64,000 nucleotides of DNA from Alphaproteobacteria bacterium casp-alpha6 (GCA_001510135.1 LFER01000042.1:1-64000), one strand, 5' to 3'; shown: positions 8,521 through 18,210, counted from the first letter of the stretch. The notes: generated by a model not told the origin, from the letters alone. Numbers and translations are program-made.

Positions 8521-10230
8521 TCATCCGGTCTTCCCAAAATCCTCCATGCTTGGCATCAGTTCCAGAAGATGCTTGGAGTAGGGATGTTGGGGAGCATTAA
8601 AAAGTGTTTCCGTGGACGCAATTTCACAGATTTCTCCATGACGCATTACTGCCACGCGATCACACATTTGTCGGATCACAGGCAGATCATGTGAGATGAA
8701 AAGCATTGTAAGGCCAAGTTCATCCTGCAGGTCTTTTAAAAGATTAAGGATATGGGCCTGAACAGAAACATCCAATGCTGAGGTGGGTTCATCGCAAATA
8801 AGGATCTTTGGTCTTGAGGCAAGCGCCCGCGCGATGGAAATGCGCTGCCTTTGACCTCCGGAAAATTCATGCGGGTATTTTAACATGGCAGCAGATCCCA
8901 GACCGACGTGATCCAGCAAATCACGTACGATTTGTTTCACTTCGCTTTCGGATGAAGCTGTTTTGTAAAACCGGATGGGTTCGGCCACAATGTCCTGCAC
9001 CCGTATGCGGGCATTTAGGGATGAATAGGGATCCTGAAAAATCATTTGTAAGTTGCGCCGTGCATCGATGACGTCTTTGCCAGTCCGTTTGTTTGCGACT
9101 TCTTGATCGAAAAGTTTAATGCTGCCGCCATCCACATTATAAAGTCCGGCAATAAGACGTGCCACGGTGCTTTTGCCCGAACCCGATTCTCCAACCAAAC
9201 CAAAGCTCTCACCGGTCTTGATGGAAAGGGAAACGTTATTGACTGCCTGCAAATACACACGATTGCGCTTCAAAAATGCCTTTTTCAACACAAATGTTTT
9301 ATTTAGCGCATCCACTGAAATAGCCGTTGGTGAAGGCTGTTGCCCAAGCTTTTCGCCAAGCCAATGCCGATCTAAGTCAATACGTCGATGGGTTTGAGCA
9401 CCCCCTTCGATGTAATCTACGGATGTAAAACGGTGGACTTTCATATCGCCGCGTGGAACCGCTGCAATTAGGCTTTTGGTATATTCATGCTGCGGGTCCG
9501 TGAGGATTTGACGCACGTCTCCCGTTTCGACCATCGCCCCGTTATACATGACAGACACTCTGTCCGCGATATTGGCAATGACGCCGATGTCATGAGTCAC
9601 GATGATCACGCCCATCTTGCGTTCGCGGCAAAGGGATTTAATCAGTTCAAGGATCTGTGCCTGAATGGATACATCCAAGGCGGTTGTTGGTTCGTCTGCA
9701 ATGACAAGATCTGGATCACCGGCCAGTGCTAATGCAATAACGACCCTTTGGCGCATGCCCCCTGAAAACTGGTGCGGATATGACTTGAGCCGTGCCTCGG
9801 CCTGATCAATCCCAACGGAATTTAGAAGATCAATCGCTTTATTGATTGCGGCAGACCCGAAAACCTGAGTTGTCTTCATGATCGTTTCAACCAACTGCGC
9901 CCCGATTGTCATCAGCGGGTTAAGTGACGTCTGGGGGTCCTGAAAAATCATGCCAATTTTTTGGCCACGAATATTGCGCATTGCCTCGGCATCTTGATCA
10001 CGCAGGTTCATGCCCTGAAACATGATCTCACCCGCAGTGATTTCGCCGGGTGGTTCCAGCAGATTAACAATCGCGTTTCCAACGGTGGACTTTCCCGCGC
10101 CACTTTCTCCGACCAGACCAAGTATTTCACCCGGCTTCAGGGTGAGCGACACATCTCGAACGGCATAGGTGGTTCCACGCCGTGTTGGGAAGCTGACATC
10201 AAGCCCCTTGATATCTAAAAGCGCGCTCAT
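8521..10230 (-). CDS. Peptide-type ABC importer, fused ATP-binding protein (DppD-DppF)
   Basis: Cytoplasmic ATPase with two full nucleotide-binding domains in one chain of 569 residues. Domain 1: Walker A '[13 protein letters not shown]', signature '[15 protein letters not shown]', Walker B '[12 protein letters not shown]'. Domain 2: '[13 protein letters not shown]', '[15 protein letters not shown]', '[12 protein letters not shown]'. Each carries the oligopeptide-type C-terminal extension ('[14 protein letters not shown]', '[14 protein letters not shown]'). The start is set at 10230, where ATG overlaps the stop of the permease gene (ATGA); a longer frame to 10332 lies wholly inside that gene. 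Fused DppDF proteins are common in alphaproteobacterial peptide, opine and glutathione-type importers, so the exact substrate stays open. Confidence 0.92.
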   Translation of the reverse strand: MSALLDIKGLDVSFPTRRGTTYAVRDVSLTLKPGEILGLVGESGAGKSTVGNAIVNLLEPPGEITAGEIMFQGMNLRDQDAEAMRNIRGQKIGMIFQDPQTSLNPLMTIGAQLVETIMKTTQVFGSAAINKAIDLLNSVGIDQAEARLKSYPHQFSGGMRQRVVIALALAGDPDLVIADEPTTALDVSIQAQILELIKSLCRERKMGVIIVTHDIGVIANIADRVSVMYNGAMVETGDVRQILTDPQHEYTKSLIAAVPRGDMKVHRFTSVDYIEGGAQTHRRIDLDRHWLGEKLGQQPSPTAISVDALNKTFVLKKAFLKRNRVYLQAVNNVSLSIKTGESFGLVGESGSGKSTVARLIAGLYNVDGGSIKLFDQEVANKRTGKDVIDARRNLQMIFQDPYSSLNARIRVQDIVAEPIRFYKTASSESEVKQIVRDLLDHVGLGSAAMLKYPHEFSGGQRQRISIARALASRPKILICDEPTSALDVSVQAHILNLLKDLQDELGLTMLFISHDLPVIRQMCDRVAVMRHGEICEIASTETLFNAPQHPYSKHLLELMPSMEDFGKTG

Positions 10231-11159
10231 CGCAGCTTTGGATTGAGTGCATCGCGCATCCAATCCCCCAATAGATTGACAGCAAAAACAAGGATGACGA
10301 GGCTGATCGCAGGAAAAAATGTGATCCACCAAAGGCCAGAAAACAAATACTCATTGCCTACCCTGATCAACGTTCCCAGAGAAGGTGTTGTGGGGGGAAT
10401 GCCTTGTCCCAGAAAGCTTAGCGTCGCTTCTGCAATAATGGCCAAAGCAAGACCGATTGTGGCAATCACAAGAATGGGTCGCATCGTGTTGGGCAGGATG
10501 TGGCGGATCATGATGATCCAGCCCGGAAGTCCAATAACACGTGCGGATTGCACATACTCTTTTTCAGCCTCAACCAAAGTGGCCCCTCGCGCCACACGCG
10601 CAAATTGCGGCCAGTCCGTCAGCCCTATGGCAACGATCACGACGTAAATTGCAAAATCTTCGCGCAATTCAAGCGGCAGAGCCGCGCGACCGATGCCATT
10701 GATCAAAATAGCCACCAAAATTCCGGGTATCGTCAATTGCACATCCGCCATGCGCATAATCACGGTGTCAACCATGCCGCCGAAATAACCGGAAATCACG
10801 CCAAGAGTGACACCTAGAAGCATACCTAAAAAAACGGCTGTAATACCCACGACGATCGAAATGCGCCCCCCATAAAGAATAGTGGAGAGCATATCACGGC
10901 CCTGATTGTCCGTCCCCAACACATAGGCTGGTGATCCACCTTCCACCCAAGCGGGGGGCATTTTGCCATCCCAAAGCGAAATTTGGGCGGGATCAAACGG
11001 GTCGTAAGGGGCAATAAGCGGTGCCGCGAATGCGGCAGCAATTGCAATAAACGCAATAAGGGCTGCCACCATAGCGCTGGGCGTTGTGACAAAGGAATAG
11101 ACAATGTCATTATCAGTAAAGCGCTGCCAACGCGATTTTTGAATATCCGGAGATGACAA
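10227..11159 (-). CDS. Peptide-type ABC importer, permease DppC-like
   Basis: Inner-membrane permease of 310 residues. The N-terminal segment before the first membrane helix, the periplasmic 'APLIAPYDPFDPAQ' loop and the EAA loop ('EAEKEYVQSARVIGLPGW') identify the DppC/OppC type. The start is a TTG at 11159: an AGGAGG eight bases upstream, lying in the end of the dppB-like gene, decides it, and no ATG exists near the N-terminus. It ends by ATGA overlap with the fused ATPase gene. It pairs with the permease at 11161-12132. Confidence 0.92.
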   Translation of the reverse strand: MSSPDIQKSRWQRFTDNDIVYSFVTTPSAMVAALIAFIAIAAAFAAPLIAPYDPFDPAQISLWDGKMPPAWVEGGSPAYVLGTDNQGRDMLSTILYGGRISIVVGITAVFLGMLLGVTLGVISGYFGGMVDTVIMRMADVQLTIPGILVAILINGIGRAALPLELREDFAIYVVIVAIGLTDWPQFARVARGATLVEAEKEYVQSARVIGLPGWIIMIRHILPNTMRPILVIATIGLALAIIAEATLSFLGQGIPPTTPSLGTLIRVGNEYLFSGLWWITFFPAISLVILVFAVNLLGDWMRDALNPKLR

Positions 11160-11160
11160 T

Positions 11161-12132
11161 TTAAGTTCCTCCTAGCCGAATACGCGGATCAACGACAAAA
11201 TACAGAATATCCACGATCAAATTTATGACCACAAAGAGAAGAGCGACAAATATTAGATAGGCGGCCATGATAGGGACATCGACAAAGTCTACGGCTTGAA
11301 TGAACATTAATCCTGTTCCTGGCCACTGAAAAACCGTTTCCGTGATCACTGAATAAGCGATCAATCCCCCAATATTAAGGCCAATTACCGTGATGACTGG
11401 CACAAGCGTATTGCGCAATGCATGTACAAAATGAATTGCGCGATCTGAGAGCCCCCTTGCGCGGGCGAATTTAATATAATCTGATCGCATCACTTCCAGC
11501 ATTTCAGCGCGCACCAGCCGCAAAATCATCGTCAATTGAAACAAAGACAGCGTAATCGCAGGCAATACGATGGCCCGCCATCCTTCTAAAGAGAGCAGCG
11601 ATGTTTTCCATCCGCCAAGCTCCAAAACGCCCGATCTTCCTGAAGAGGGCAGCCAGCGCAGATGGACTGCAAAAAGATAGATCAATGCGATGCCGATAAT
11701 AAAGGTGGGCAGCGAAACCCCAATCAAACTGACCGCCATGACAGAGCGGCTTATCCAAGAATGGCGGCGTATTCCCGTATATACGCCAAGGCCGATACCT
11801 ACGATCAGCGCAATAATGGCGGAAACAAAAACCAGTTCCAATGTGGCGGGAAGCCGTTCCAAAATCAATGTGCTGACAGGGCGCTTGATCCGATAAGAAA
11901 TGCCAAAGTCCCCACGCAAAACATTGCCAATAAAGCGTGTGTACTGTGTCAGAACAGGATCATCCAAGCCAAGCTGTTCGCGAATTTCAAGACGTTGCTC
12001 TCGGGTTGCGTCTTGCCCGACCATATTGTTTACAGGATCGCCAACAAAATTAAAAAGCGAAAAGCTAATGGCAGAAACAACGGCCATCACGAGCACAGAT
12101 TGAGCTAGTCGCCGGAAGATAAAGAAAAACAT
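11161..12132 (-). CDS. Peptide-type ABC importer, permease DppB-like
   Basis: Inner-membrane permease of about 323 residues of the DppB/OppB type: N-terminal helix 'RRLAQSVLVMAVVSAISFSL', the characteristic 'FVGDPVNNMVG' and 'LGLDDPVLTQYTRF' periplasmic part, and the EAA loop around 'RSDYIKFARARGLSDRAI'. ATG at 12132 is preferred. A TTG at 12150 would add six residues and lies just after the intercistronic hairpin; neither has a strong Shine-Dalgarno. It follows the binding-protein gene across that hairpin and precedes the DppC-like permease with a one-base gap. Confidence 0.9.
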   Translation of the reverse strand: MFFFIFRRLAQSVLVMAVVSAISFSLFNFVGDPVNNMVGQDATREQRLEIREQLGLDDPVLTQYTRFIGNVLRGDFGISYRIKRPVSTLILERLPATLELVFVSAIIALIVGIGLGVYTGIRRHSWISRSVMAVSLIGVSLPTFIIGIALIYLFAVHLRWLPSSGRSGVLELGGWKTSLLSLEGWRAIVLPAITLSLFQLTMILRLVRAEMLEVMRSDYIKFARARGLSDRAIHFVHALRNTLVPVITVIGLNIGGLIAYSVITETVFQWPGTGLMFIQAVDFVDVPIMAAYLIFVALLFVVINLIVDILYFVVDPRIRLGGT

Positions 12133-12143
12133 CGGTTGAGTAA

Positions 12144-12178
12144 CTTTCAAAAAGATGCCGGACCTAAATCCGGCATCT
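12144..12178 (-). terminator. Hairpin with T-run between SBP and permease genes
   Basis: A perfect 10 bp stem (AGATGCCGGA / TCCGGCATCT) with a six-base loop is followed on the minus strand by CTTTTTG. This has the form of a rho-independent terminator lying inside the operon, 13 bases after the binding-protein stop codon. The usual effect of such an element is partial termination, giving more binding protein than permease. Confidence 0.7.
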
Positions 12179-12190
12179 CAGGTAGCTGAA

Positions 12191-13753
12191 TTATTTCATA
12201 ACCGTGTAGCGTGGACGGAATGCATCATCAGAGGCAATCGGAACATCGACTTTGTCAGTCATACCCCAAGCCAGAACTTGGTGATGAATTGGCACATAAG
12301 GCATTTCTGCTCTGACAAGTGTCCATGCTTCATCAATCAGTGCCGTGCGTTTTTCAATGTCCGTCTCTGTTGTGATCAGATCAGTGATTTCGTTCACACG
12401 CGCATTGTTATAGCCTGTTGCGTTCCATGACCCTTCGGAGGCCAAAAGATAGGAAAACACATAGTGACTATCCAATGTAGGAACGCCCCATCCCAGCATA
12501 TAGAAATCTGATGTGCGCTTTTGGATTTTTGGGAAGTGTTGCGCTTTTGGAATCGCATCAAGGTTCACCTTAACTCCAATTTTTGCCAACATTGCCACTG
12601 CGGCCTGACAGATTTTTTCGTCATTGTTGTAGCGGTTGTTGGGACAATCCAGTTGGATTTGGAACCCGTCTCCATATCCCGCTGCCGCCATCAGTTCTTT
12701 GGCTTTGTTAACGTCAAAACCATAGCTTGGATCATTTTCTGGTGTATTCCCAAGAACACCGGGCGGTGTGATCATACCTGTCGGGAACGACAGGCCTTCC
12801 ATCACGACTCTTTGGATCGCTTTTTTGTCAATCGCAAGGTTAAAGGCTTCACGTACGCGCTGATCTTTGAACGGATTGGCGCCTTTGACGTCAGATGTAC
12901 GGAGTTCGTCTACACCTTGGTCCATCCCGAAAAAGATAGACCGGATCTGTGCGACGGTTTTGACCTGAAGGCCGGCCGCCCCTTCAATCCGCTTAAGGTC
13001 TTGCAAAGGCGGATCCAGAACAAAATCCACTTCGCCGGACAAAAGCGCAGCAACACGCGTTGCGGCATTTGAAATGGGGCGGTATTCTATACGATCCAAG
13101 TTACCCGGAAATTGTCCATTGCCCCACCAGTTCGGGTTTTTGTTTAACACGGTCAGTTCATCTGGAGCACGGCTTTCCAAAATAAAGGGGCCAGTTCCAT
13201 TCGTGTTACGCACTGCAAAGCTTTCTTCATTTGCTTTGAAGTCCTGTGGGTTGACCACGTTATTGGCCTCTGACCATCCCTTATCCATCATATAGATAGA
13301 CGTCAGCTGGTTGGGCAGAATCGGGTTGGGACCATTTGTCATCAGCTTTACTGTGTAGTCATCAATCACTTCGACTGACGCGACATTTTTGGCCTGCTCT
13401 TTGAAATCAGATGCTTCATGCATAGCCCGATTGAATGAAAACACGACATCTTCGGCGGTAAAATCTGAACCGTCATGAAATTTCACACCTTTGCGAAGAT
13501 TAAACGTCCATCCGTCCGGTGCAGATGTCCAGCTTTCGGCCAATTCTGGTTGCAGCACAAGCGCCGCATCACGGGTCACCAAGCTTTCATAAATCTGACC
13601 ATTCATTGCAATGGTCGGGCCTTCATTTTGTGAATGTGGATCCATTGTCAGAGCGTCCCCCTGACTGGTCCAGCGCATCACGTTTTCTGCGGATACTGCA
13701 CCTGCCGCCGTCATAGCGACGAGTGAAGTCGCAAGAAGTTTTGCGATTTTCAT
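12191..13753 (-). CDS. Extracellular solute-binding protein, family 5 (DppA/OppA type)
   Basis: Periplasmic binding protein of 520 residues. Signal peptide 'MKIAKLLATSLVAMTAAG' ends near 'AVSAEN'. The family 5 signature is clear: 'FNLRKGVKFHDGSDFTAEDV', followed by 'RVREAFNLAIDKKAI' and a C-terminal 'YVPIHHQVLAWGMTDKVDVP'. The start at 13753 is given by GGAG seven bases upstream; the longer open frame to 13879 lacks such a site. First gene of the peptide-type importer. Family 5 proteins bind peptides, opines, nickel complexes or glutathione, and I cannot choose among these. The neighbouring SDR and BKACE genes suggest import of a small hydroxy- or amino-acid derivative, which is inference. 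Confidence 0.92.
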   Translation of the reverse strand: MKIAKLLATSLVAMTAAGAVSAENVMRWTSQGDALTMDPHSQNEGPTIAMNGQIYESLVTRDAALVLQPELAESWTSAPDGWTFNLRKGVKFHDGSDFTAEDVVFSFNRAMHEASDFKEQAKNVASVEVIDDYTVKLMTNGPNPILPNQLTSIYMMDKGWSEANNVVNPQDFKANEESFAVRNTNGTGPFILESRAPDELTVLNKNPNWWGNGQFPGNLDRIEYRPISNAATRVAALLSGEVDFVLDPPLQDLKRIEGAAGLQVKTVAQIRSIFFGMDQGVDELRTSDVKGANPFKDQRVREAFNLAIDKKAIQRVVMEGLSFPTGMITPPGVLGNTPENDPSYGFDVNKAKELMAAAGYGDGFQIQLDCPNNRYNNDEKICQAAVAMLAKIGVKVNLDAIPKAQHFPKIQKRTSDFYMLGWGVPTLDSHYVFSYLLASEGSWNATGYNNARVNEITDLITTETDIEKRTALIDEAWTLVRAEMPYVPIHHQVLAWGMTDKVDVPIASDDAFRPRYTVMK

Positions 13754-14134
13754 AACGATCTCCTGTTGGTTATGGTTTATATTATGGGGCAAGACTAGGG
13801 TCGCAAAAATTGAACGTCTAGGGGCAAGAGCACAATATTCAAAAAAAATGAGTATTATCAGATGTGATTTCAAATCCATTCGCGAGACTATTGCTGAGAT
13901 TTCTATCAGAAATCGAGGTGGACGGCCAACGCTTTCGTCATCCGTGTGTTTGCTATAAAAAAGCAGGCAGACGAAGCCAGCTCTTCAGTCAAAAAAACAC
14001 TTTAGGCGCGATCAACCCGTGATGGCCGCCAATAAATTCCTCCCACCCAAACATATGGGAGGACCTCAATGTTTGTACCGATTTTTGATAGAGGTTCTGG
14101 AGCTTGCGGCCTCATGTTTGCTGGTTAGTTTTTT
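13754..14134. other. Intergenic stretch without a recognisable gene
   Basis: These 381 bases separate the BKACE gene from the binding-protein gene, all transcribed leftwards. I find no open frame with protein-like composition and no RNA gene. A short inverted repeat (CCTCCCA at 14039-14045, TGGGAGG at 14056-14062) has no T-run. The promoter of the importer operon presumably lies near 13760-13850. Confidence 0.5.
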
Positions 14135-15079
14135 TCAAAACGCCACCTGATCCCCACCTTTTAGATTTAGGATGGCGCGTGCCTCGTCGGGCGTTGCGAC
14201 AGATAGTCCGAGGCCTTCGATGATTTTGCGGACCTTTTCCACTTGGACTGCGTTTGATGTTGCCAATTCGCCCTTACCAGCCCAGAGGCTGTCTTCGAGG
14301 CCGACCCGTACATTGCCACCAAGGGCGGCAGATTGTGCCGCTATGCGGAATTGGTTGGCACCAGCCCCCAGAACAGACCAGCGGTATTCTGTCCCAAAAA
14401 GCCGATCTGCCGTTCGTTTCATGTGTAAAACATCTTCCGGATGCCCGCCAATGCCACCAAGTAAGCCGAAAACCGACTGCACAAAAAATGGTGCTTTCAC
14501 CAAACCACGGTCTGCAAAATGTGCGAGATTGTAGAGGTGTGAGATATCGTAACATTCAAACTCAAATCGCGTGCCGTTCCCGTAACAGGTTTGAAGAACA
14601 TATTCGATGTCCTGAAAGGAATTTCTAAAGACGAGGTCCCGTGATCCTTCGAGATGAGCACGCTCCCAGTCATGTTTAAATTCCTTGAACCGGTTTAGCA
14701 TTGGGAAAAGACCAAAATTCATTGATCCCATGTTTAATGAGGCCAGCTCTGGCTTGTATGTTGCTGCAGGAGCAGCGCGTTCCGCAACGCTCATGTAAGG
14801 GCTGCCGCCGGTTGTGATATTTATCACTGCTTCTGTGTTTTGTTTAATGCGTGAAAGGAAGGGCGCAAATCCTTCGGGACTTTGATCTGGTCGCCCATCA
14901 AGGGGGTTGCGCGCGTGAAGATGGAGGATCGCGGCGCCTGCTTCGGCGGCAGCAAGCGAATCTGCGATAATTTCTTCCGGCGTCACCGGCAGATAGGGCG
15001 ACATCGACGGTGTGTGAATAGCGCCAGTGACAGCGCAGGTAATGATGACTTTTCCAGAATGTTCGTTTGCGGTGCTCAT
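14135..15079 (-). CDS. BKACE family beta-keto acid cleavage enzyme (DUF849)
   Basis: Zn-dependent TIM-barrel enzyme of 314 residues. The family condenses a beta-keto acid with acetyl-CoA to give acetoacetate and a new CoA ester; 3-keto-5-aminohexanoate cleavage enzyme is the founding member. Typical motifs are present: 'KVIITCAVTGAIHTPSMSPY', the metal-binding 'AILHLHARNP', 'INITTGGS', 'LNMGSMNFG', 'FECYDISHL' and 'VRVGLEDSLW'. ATG at 15079 is taken as the start; a TTG at 15103 overlapping the SDR stop is possible. The SDR gene just upstream could oxidise a beta-hydroxy acid to the keto acid consumed here. Substrate unknown, since BKACE members accept many side chains. Confidence 0.88.
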   Translation of the reverse strand: MSTANEHSGKVIITCAVTGAIHTPSMSPYLPVTPEEIIADSLAAAEAGAAILHLHARNPLDGRPDQSPEGFAPFLSRIKQNTEAVINITTGGSPYMSVAERAAPAATYKPELASLNMGSMNFGLFPMLNRFKEFKHDWERAHLEGSRDLVFRNSFQDIEYVLQTCYGNGTRFEFECYDISHLYNLAHFADRGLVKAPFFVQSVFGLLGGIGGHPEDVLHMKRTADRLFGTEYRWSVLGAGANQFRIAAQSAALGGNVRVGLEDSLWAGKGELATSNAVQVEKVRKIIEGLGLSVATPDEARAILNLKGGDQVAF

Positions 15080-15099
15080 GTTTATTTTTCCAACAGGGA

Positions 15100-15918
15100 T
15101 CAAAGGGTTTCCACATTTCCGTCAACCGCAAGCGATTGACCAGAAATATTATTGCCAAAATCAGACAGAAGATAGCCGACGCTCGAGGCCACATCATCAG
15201 GGGATACCATCCGCCGTAAAGAGACCTTTTTCATGTATTCATCTGTCACTTCTTCGTGGGATACGCCCGTTTCTGCGGCACGTGCACGGATCACATTTTC
15301 CATACGTGGGCCTTCCACTATGCCCGGCAGGACAGCATTCACACGGATGTTATCAGGGCCCAATTCCTTTGCCAGACTTTCTGTAAGTCCGATCACACCA
15401 AATTTTGCTGAGGCATAGGGTGTGCGAAAGGCATAGCCGTGCTTTGACGCCGCAGAGCCCATATTCACGAGGCAGCCGCCCCCATTTGCTTTTATCAACG
15501 GGACAGCTTGGCGGGCACATAGGAATTGACCGGTTAAACAGATATCTATGCAGCGCCGCCATTCTGCAACGGAGAGTTCTTCAATTTTTCCCGTTGGTCC
15601 AGCAATCCCAGCGTTGTTTATCAAGGCATCCAGACCGCCAAAATTCTTGGCAACAGCATTGAAGAAAACGTCTACGTCTGCTTCGTCGGACACATCCGCA
15701 CGCAGGGCAAAGCAACCGGTCAGATGGGTTTTCGCATTCTCTAGGGCGTTATCATCGACGTCACAAATGGCAATTTGTGTCCCTTGCGCATGTAGAAAAC
15801 GCGCAATTGAAAATCCTATACCGCTTGCACCGGCGGTTATAACAACCTTTTTTTGTCTCAGGCCCGGTAAGCAAACTGTTTCAGCTTCCTGCGCAACGCT
15901 TTCTGAAAGCTTATCCAT
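15100..15918 (-). CDS. SDR family NAD(P)-dependent oxidoreductase
   Basis: Classical short-chain dehydrogenase of 272 residues: cofactor loop 'TAGASGIGFSIARFL' near residue 30, Asp of 'AICDVDD' suggesting NAD preference, 'NNAGIAGP', catalytic Ser in 'VNMGSAASK', 'YASAKFG' with the Tyr-Lys pair, and 'IRVNAVLPGIVEGPRM'. The start at 15918 is fixed by GAGGAG seven bases upstream; the longer frame begins at a TTG. First gene of the minus-strand run, 20 bases before the BKACE gene, so the two enzymes probably act in sequence on a beta-hydroxy acid. The 281 bases upstream, to the next gene, hold nothing I recognise. Confidence 0.9.
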   Translation of the reverse strand: MDKLSESVAQEAETVCLPGLRQKKVVITAGASGIGFSIARFLHAQGTQIAICDVDDNALENAKTHLTGCFALRADVSDEADVDVFFNAVAKNFGGLDALINNAGIAGPTGKIEELSVAEWRRCIDICLTGQFLCARQAVPLIKANGGGCLVNMGSAASKHGYAFRTPYASAKFGVIGLTESLAKELGPDNIRVNAVLPGIVEGPRMENVIRARAAETGVSHEEVTDEYMKKVSLRRMVSPDDVASSVGYLLSDFGNNISGQSLAVDGNVETL

Positions 15919-16199
15919 GTTGTCTCCTCTTTTTCCCAAACGGGGTTACCTTTGTAAAAAGACCCAGCTTTGTCTAAATAATCAAGAGGCTACCGTTCAA
16001 TAGCTGTAAACCAAAATACGATAAGTCTTTGGATCATCCCGATAGTAATCTCTTGGGGTCATATACCCCCAAGATTTTTAGACTCTCTTTCATTTATTTT
16101 AAGTCAAAAGCCAGACCGGAAAACAGGTCAGCGGATGGGGGCCGTCTTGGTGCAATTTACAGAGCGAACAGGGGTATGGGTCAAAAAAGGCGCTTCGAA

Positions 16200-17726
16200 T
16201 TACTGTAAAATTGGATCCAAACCCATCAAGTAAGCCAATGGCGCATGATTGTCTGTAAGCAACTTAGGCTGTTTGTGTGTAATCAATGTATCAATGAATT
16301 TGTCACTTAAAACACTAAATACTATCGGGTCAGGAGAGCCTGTCTTAATTGAATTAACTGGGCTGCTATTTTCACTTGCAGCCAAAACAAAGGTTCGCCT
16401 TTCGCCCGCATTGGGTTTTGTCGCTTCTGTCCAAACCTCCACCTGGGGGAATACCTGTCTCAATGTGGTCACTAATGCGGCAAAGGCATCCAGACGATCT
16501 ACCTTATCCATAAAATTCATTATAAAAACACCATTCTCATTCAGTCGATCCGAAACCAAATCAAAAAATTCCAGCGTGATGAGGTGTTCAGGGACCGCAA
16601 TGTCAGTGAATGCATCTCCAATGATGACATCATATTTTTTGGCTTCATTTCTTAGAATCACCCGTGCATCCTGATGTTTGATTTTGACGTTTTGTGGATC
16701 AAACCAAAACTGAGATTGGGCAACAGCGGTAACTGTTGGGTCAATTTCTGAAACTGCGATGTCTTCTATACCTCTGTCCAGCCAGGAACGTGGGATAGAA
16801 TAGCTTCCTCCTCCGATGTGAAACGAACTGAAATTTGTACTTTCCATACGCGCGCGCGCCAGAGCATCCAATAATGCCGCGTGATCCGTATACATGGTTC
16901 TTGGGTTGTCTTTGCTGCTGACACCATGCGCCAGATGGTCAATGACCATCAAACGAATTTGATCTGGTGGATTTGCATTCAGTTCTACTGTCCGTATACA
17001 AAAATATTCACTTTCTCGATCACATATTTTCGGATTTTTAGAGACATAAACTGACAAAGAAATTACGGCAAAAGTGCTGATAAGGCTTACGGCTATCTCT
17101 ATACTTTTGATCTTGGCTATAAAAAAACATGTTACCGCTGATAAAAGATAGAGAAAAGAAATCATGATTAATGTGGCAATTGAACCCATGTTGGGGATCA
17201 AAAGAAAGCCTGCTGCAAGGGTGCCCACTATGGCACCAAATGCGCCAATCGCGTACATTATGCCCAGTGCATATTCAGATTTATCCCTGCCTTTCATTGC
17301 TGCAATGGTCAGGATGGGTGCTGGAATACCTGCAAACAGAGATGGAAGGAAAAACGCGCTTAACGTAATTAAGCCAATCGCCATCATCGGATTTGAGATA
17401 TTTTCAATGATTGGGCTGGCGAAAAGCCGGAGCAAATGACTCGATCCTGCAGTCGTGATTGCTGCTGCCAACATGATGATGCCAGAATATTTTAATGCTC
17501 TGGAAATTTCCTTGGTCGCCAATTTTCCGCCAACCCAATTTCCGATCGAAAATCCAGCAAGTACAATCGCTATTATAGAGGTCCAGGTATAGAGGCTCAT
17601 CCCGACGTATGGAGCGATCATCCGGCCTGCAACAATTTCCACAACCATGCTTGATGCCGAAATCAAGCCTTGAACGCCGATAAGCAGAATAAAGGTTAAC
17701 GATTTTGGCTGCGGATTTTTCATCAT
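16200..17726 (-). CDS. Membrane protein fused to spermidine synthase-like domain
   Basis: 508 residues. The first ~215 residues form about seven hydrophobic segments of the fused-MFS type ('VEIVAGRMIAPYVGMSLYTW' is its usual opening). Residues ~240-490 form a Rossmann methyltransferase-like spermidine synthase domain with 'SFHIGGGSYSIPRSWL', 'DIAVSEIDPTVTAVAQ', 'HQDARVIL' and 'YDVIIGDAFTDIAVPEHL'. Such fusions are common in proteobacteria, but their reaction is not well established; the aminopropyl-transfer residues of SpeE are only partly kept. Single gene, apparently not in an operon. Confidence 0.8.
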   Translation of the reverse strand: MMKNPQPKSLTFILLIGVQGLISASSMVVEIVAGRMIAPYVGMSLYTWTSIIAIVLAGFSIGNWVGGKLATKEISRALKYSGIIMLAAAITTAGSSHLLRLFASPIIENISNPMMAIGLITLSAFFLPSLFAGIPAPILTIAAMKGRDKSEYALGIMYAIGAFGAIVGTLAAGFLLIPNMGSIATLIMISFLYLLSAVTCFFIAKIKSIEIAVSLISTFAVISLSVYVSKNPKICDRESEYFCIRTVELNANPPDQIRLMVIDHLAHGVSSKDNPRTMYTDHAALLDALARARMESTNFSSFHIGGGSYSIPRSWLDRGIEDIAVSEIDPTVTAVAQSQFWFDPQNVKIKHQDARVILRNEAKKYDVIIGDAFTDIAVPEHLITLEFFDLVSDRLNENGVFIMNFMDKVDRLDAFAALVTTLRQVFPQVEVWTEATKPNAGERRTFVLAASENSSPVNSIKTGSPDPIVFSVLSDKFIDTLITHKQPKLLTDNHAPLAYLMGLDPILQ

Positions 17727-18009
17727 ACTTCTAGTCTAGCACGTTTGCATAGATACGGTCATCAGACTTACAATCATTCCAAGTATTTCCAAATAGTTTA
17801 ATAGAGCCGACTTGGGAAACATCGAATGACAACTCTGGAGAGGATTTTCAAATAATCGTACAAAGGTAACAACGGCGACTATTTCTCAGATTAAGTGGTG
17901 GCACATGGGATTGTCCGCGTAAAAGGTCCATTACGCGCTTTTGGGGGCTGTTTATGATCACGATGAGTGTTAAAAATATTGCGAAAAACACCAAACATTG
18001 GCGCAGTTT

Positions 18010-18210
18010 ATGAATTTTGAAAGCACCATAAAATGTCCAGAATGCGCGTTTGAAAAATGCGAAGAAATGCCTCGGGATTGTTGTCAGTGGTTTTACGAGT
18101 GTACCAATTGCAGCAGTGTACTTCGACCAAAACAAGGTGATTGTTGCGTATATTGTTCATACGGGACCGTTCCCTGTCCGCCAATACAGCAAGGAAAAAG
18201 CTGTTGTTGA
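18010..18210 (+). CDS. GDCCVxC-motif small Cys-rich protein
   Basis: A 66-residue protein with ten cysteines. It shows a zinc-ribbon-like front ('CPECAFEKCEEMPRD', then 'CTNC') and the diagnostic tail 'GDCCVYCSYGTVPCPPIQ'. This matches the GDCCVxC family, which includes selenoproteins in some bacteria and is often seen near mercury-resistance genes. Here the variable position is Tyr and all codons are standard, so it is a Cys-only member. No mer genes are visible nearby. Start at the ATG at 18010; a TTG at 17998 is possible. Function unknown; metal or thiol handling is a guess from the motif. An overlapping antisense frame at 17848-18135 looks like a shadow. The flanking gaps, 17727-18009 and 18211-18448, hold nothing else. 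Confidence 0.75.
   Translation: MNFESTIKCPECAFEKCEEMPRDCCQWFYECTNCSSVLRPKQGDCCVYCSYGTVPCPPIQQGKSCC

Noticed and set aside
14039..14062. Short inverted repeat as a terminator after the BKACE gene
   Set aside because: No T-run follows on either strand, and the loop is long for a 7 bp stem.
17848..18135. Minus-strand frame of 95 codons
   Set aside because: It overlaps the GDCCVxC gene antisense, has no ribosome-binding site and no recognisable motif; the plus-strand protein is clearly real.
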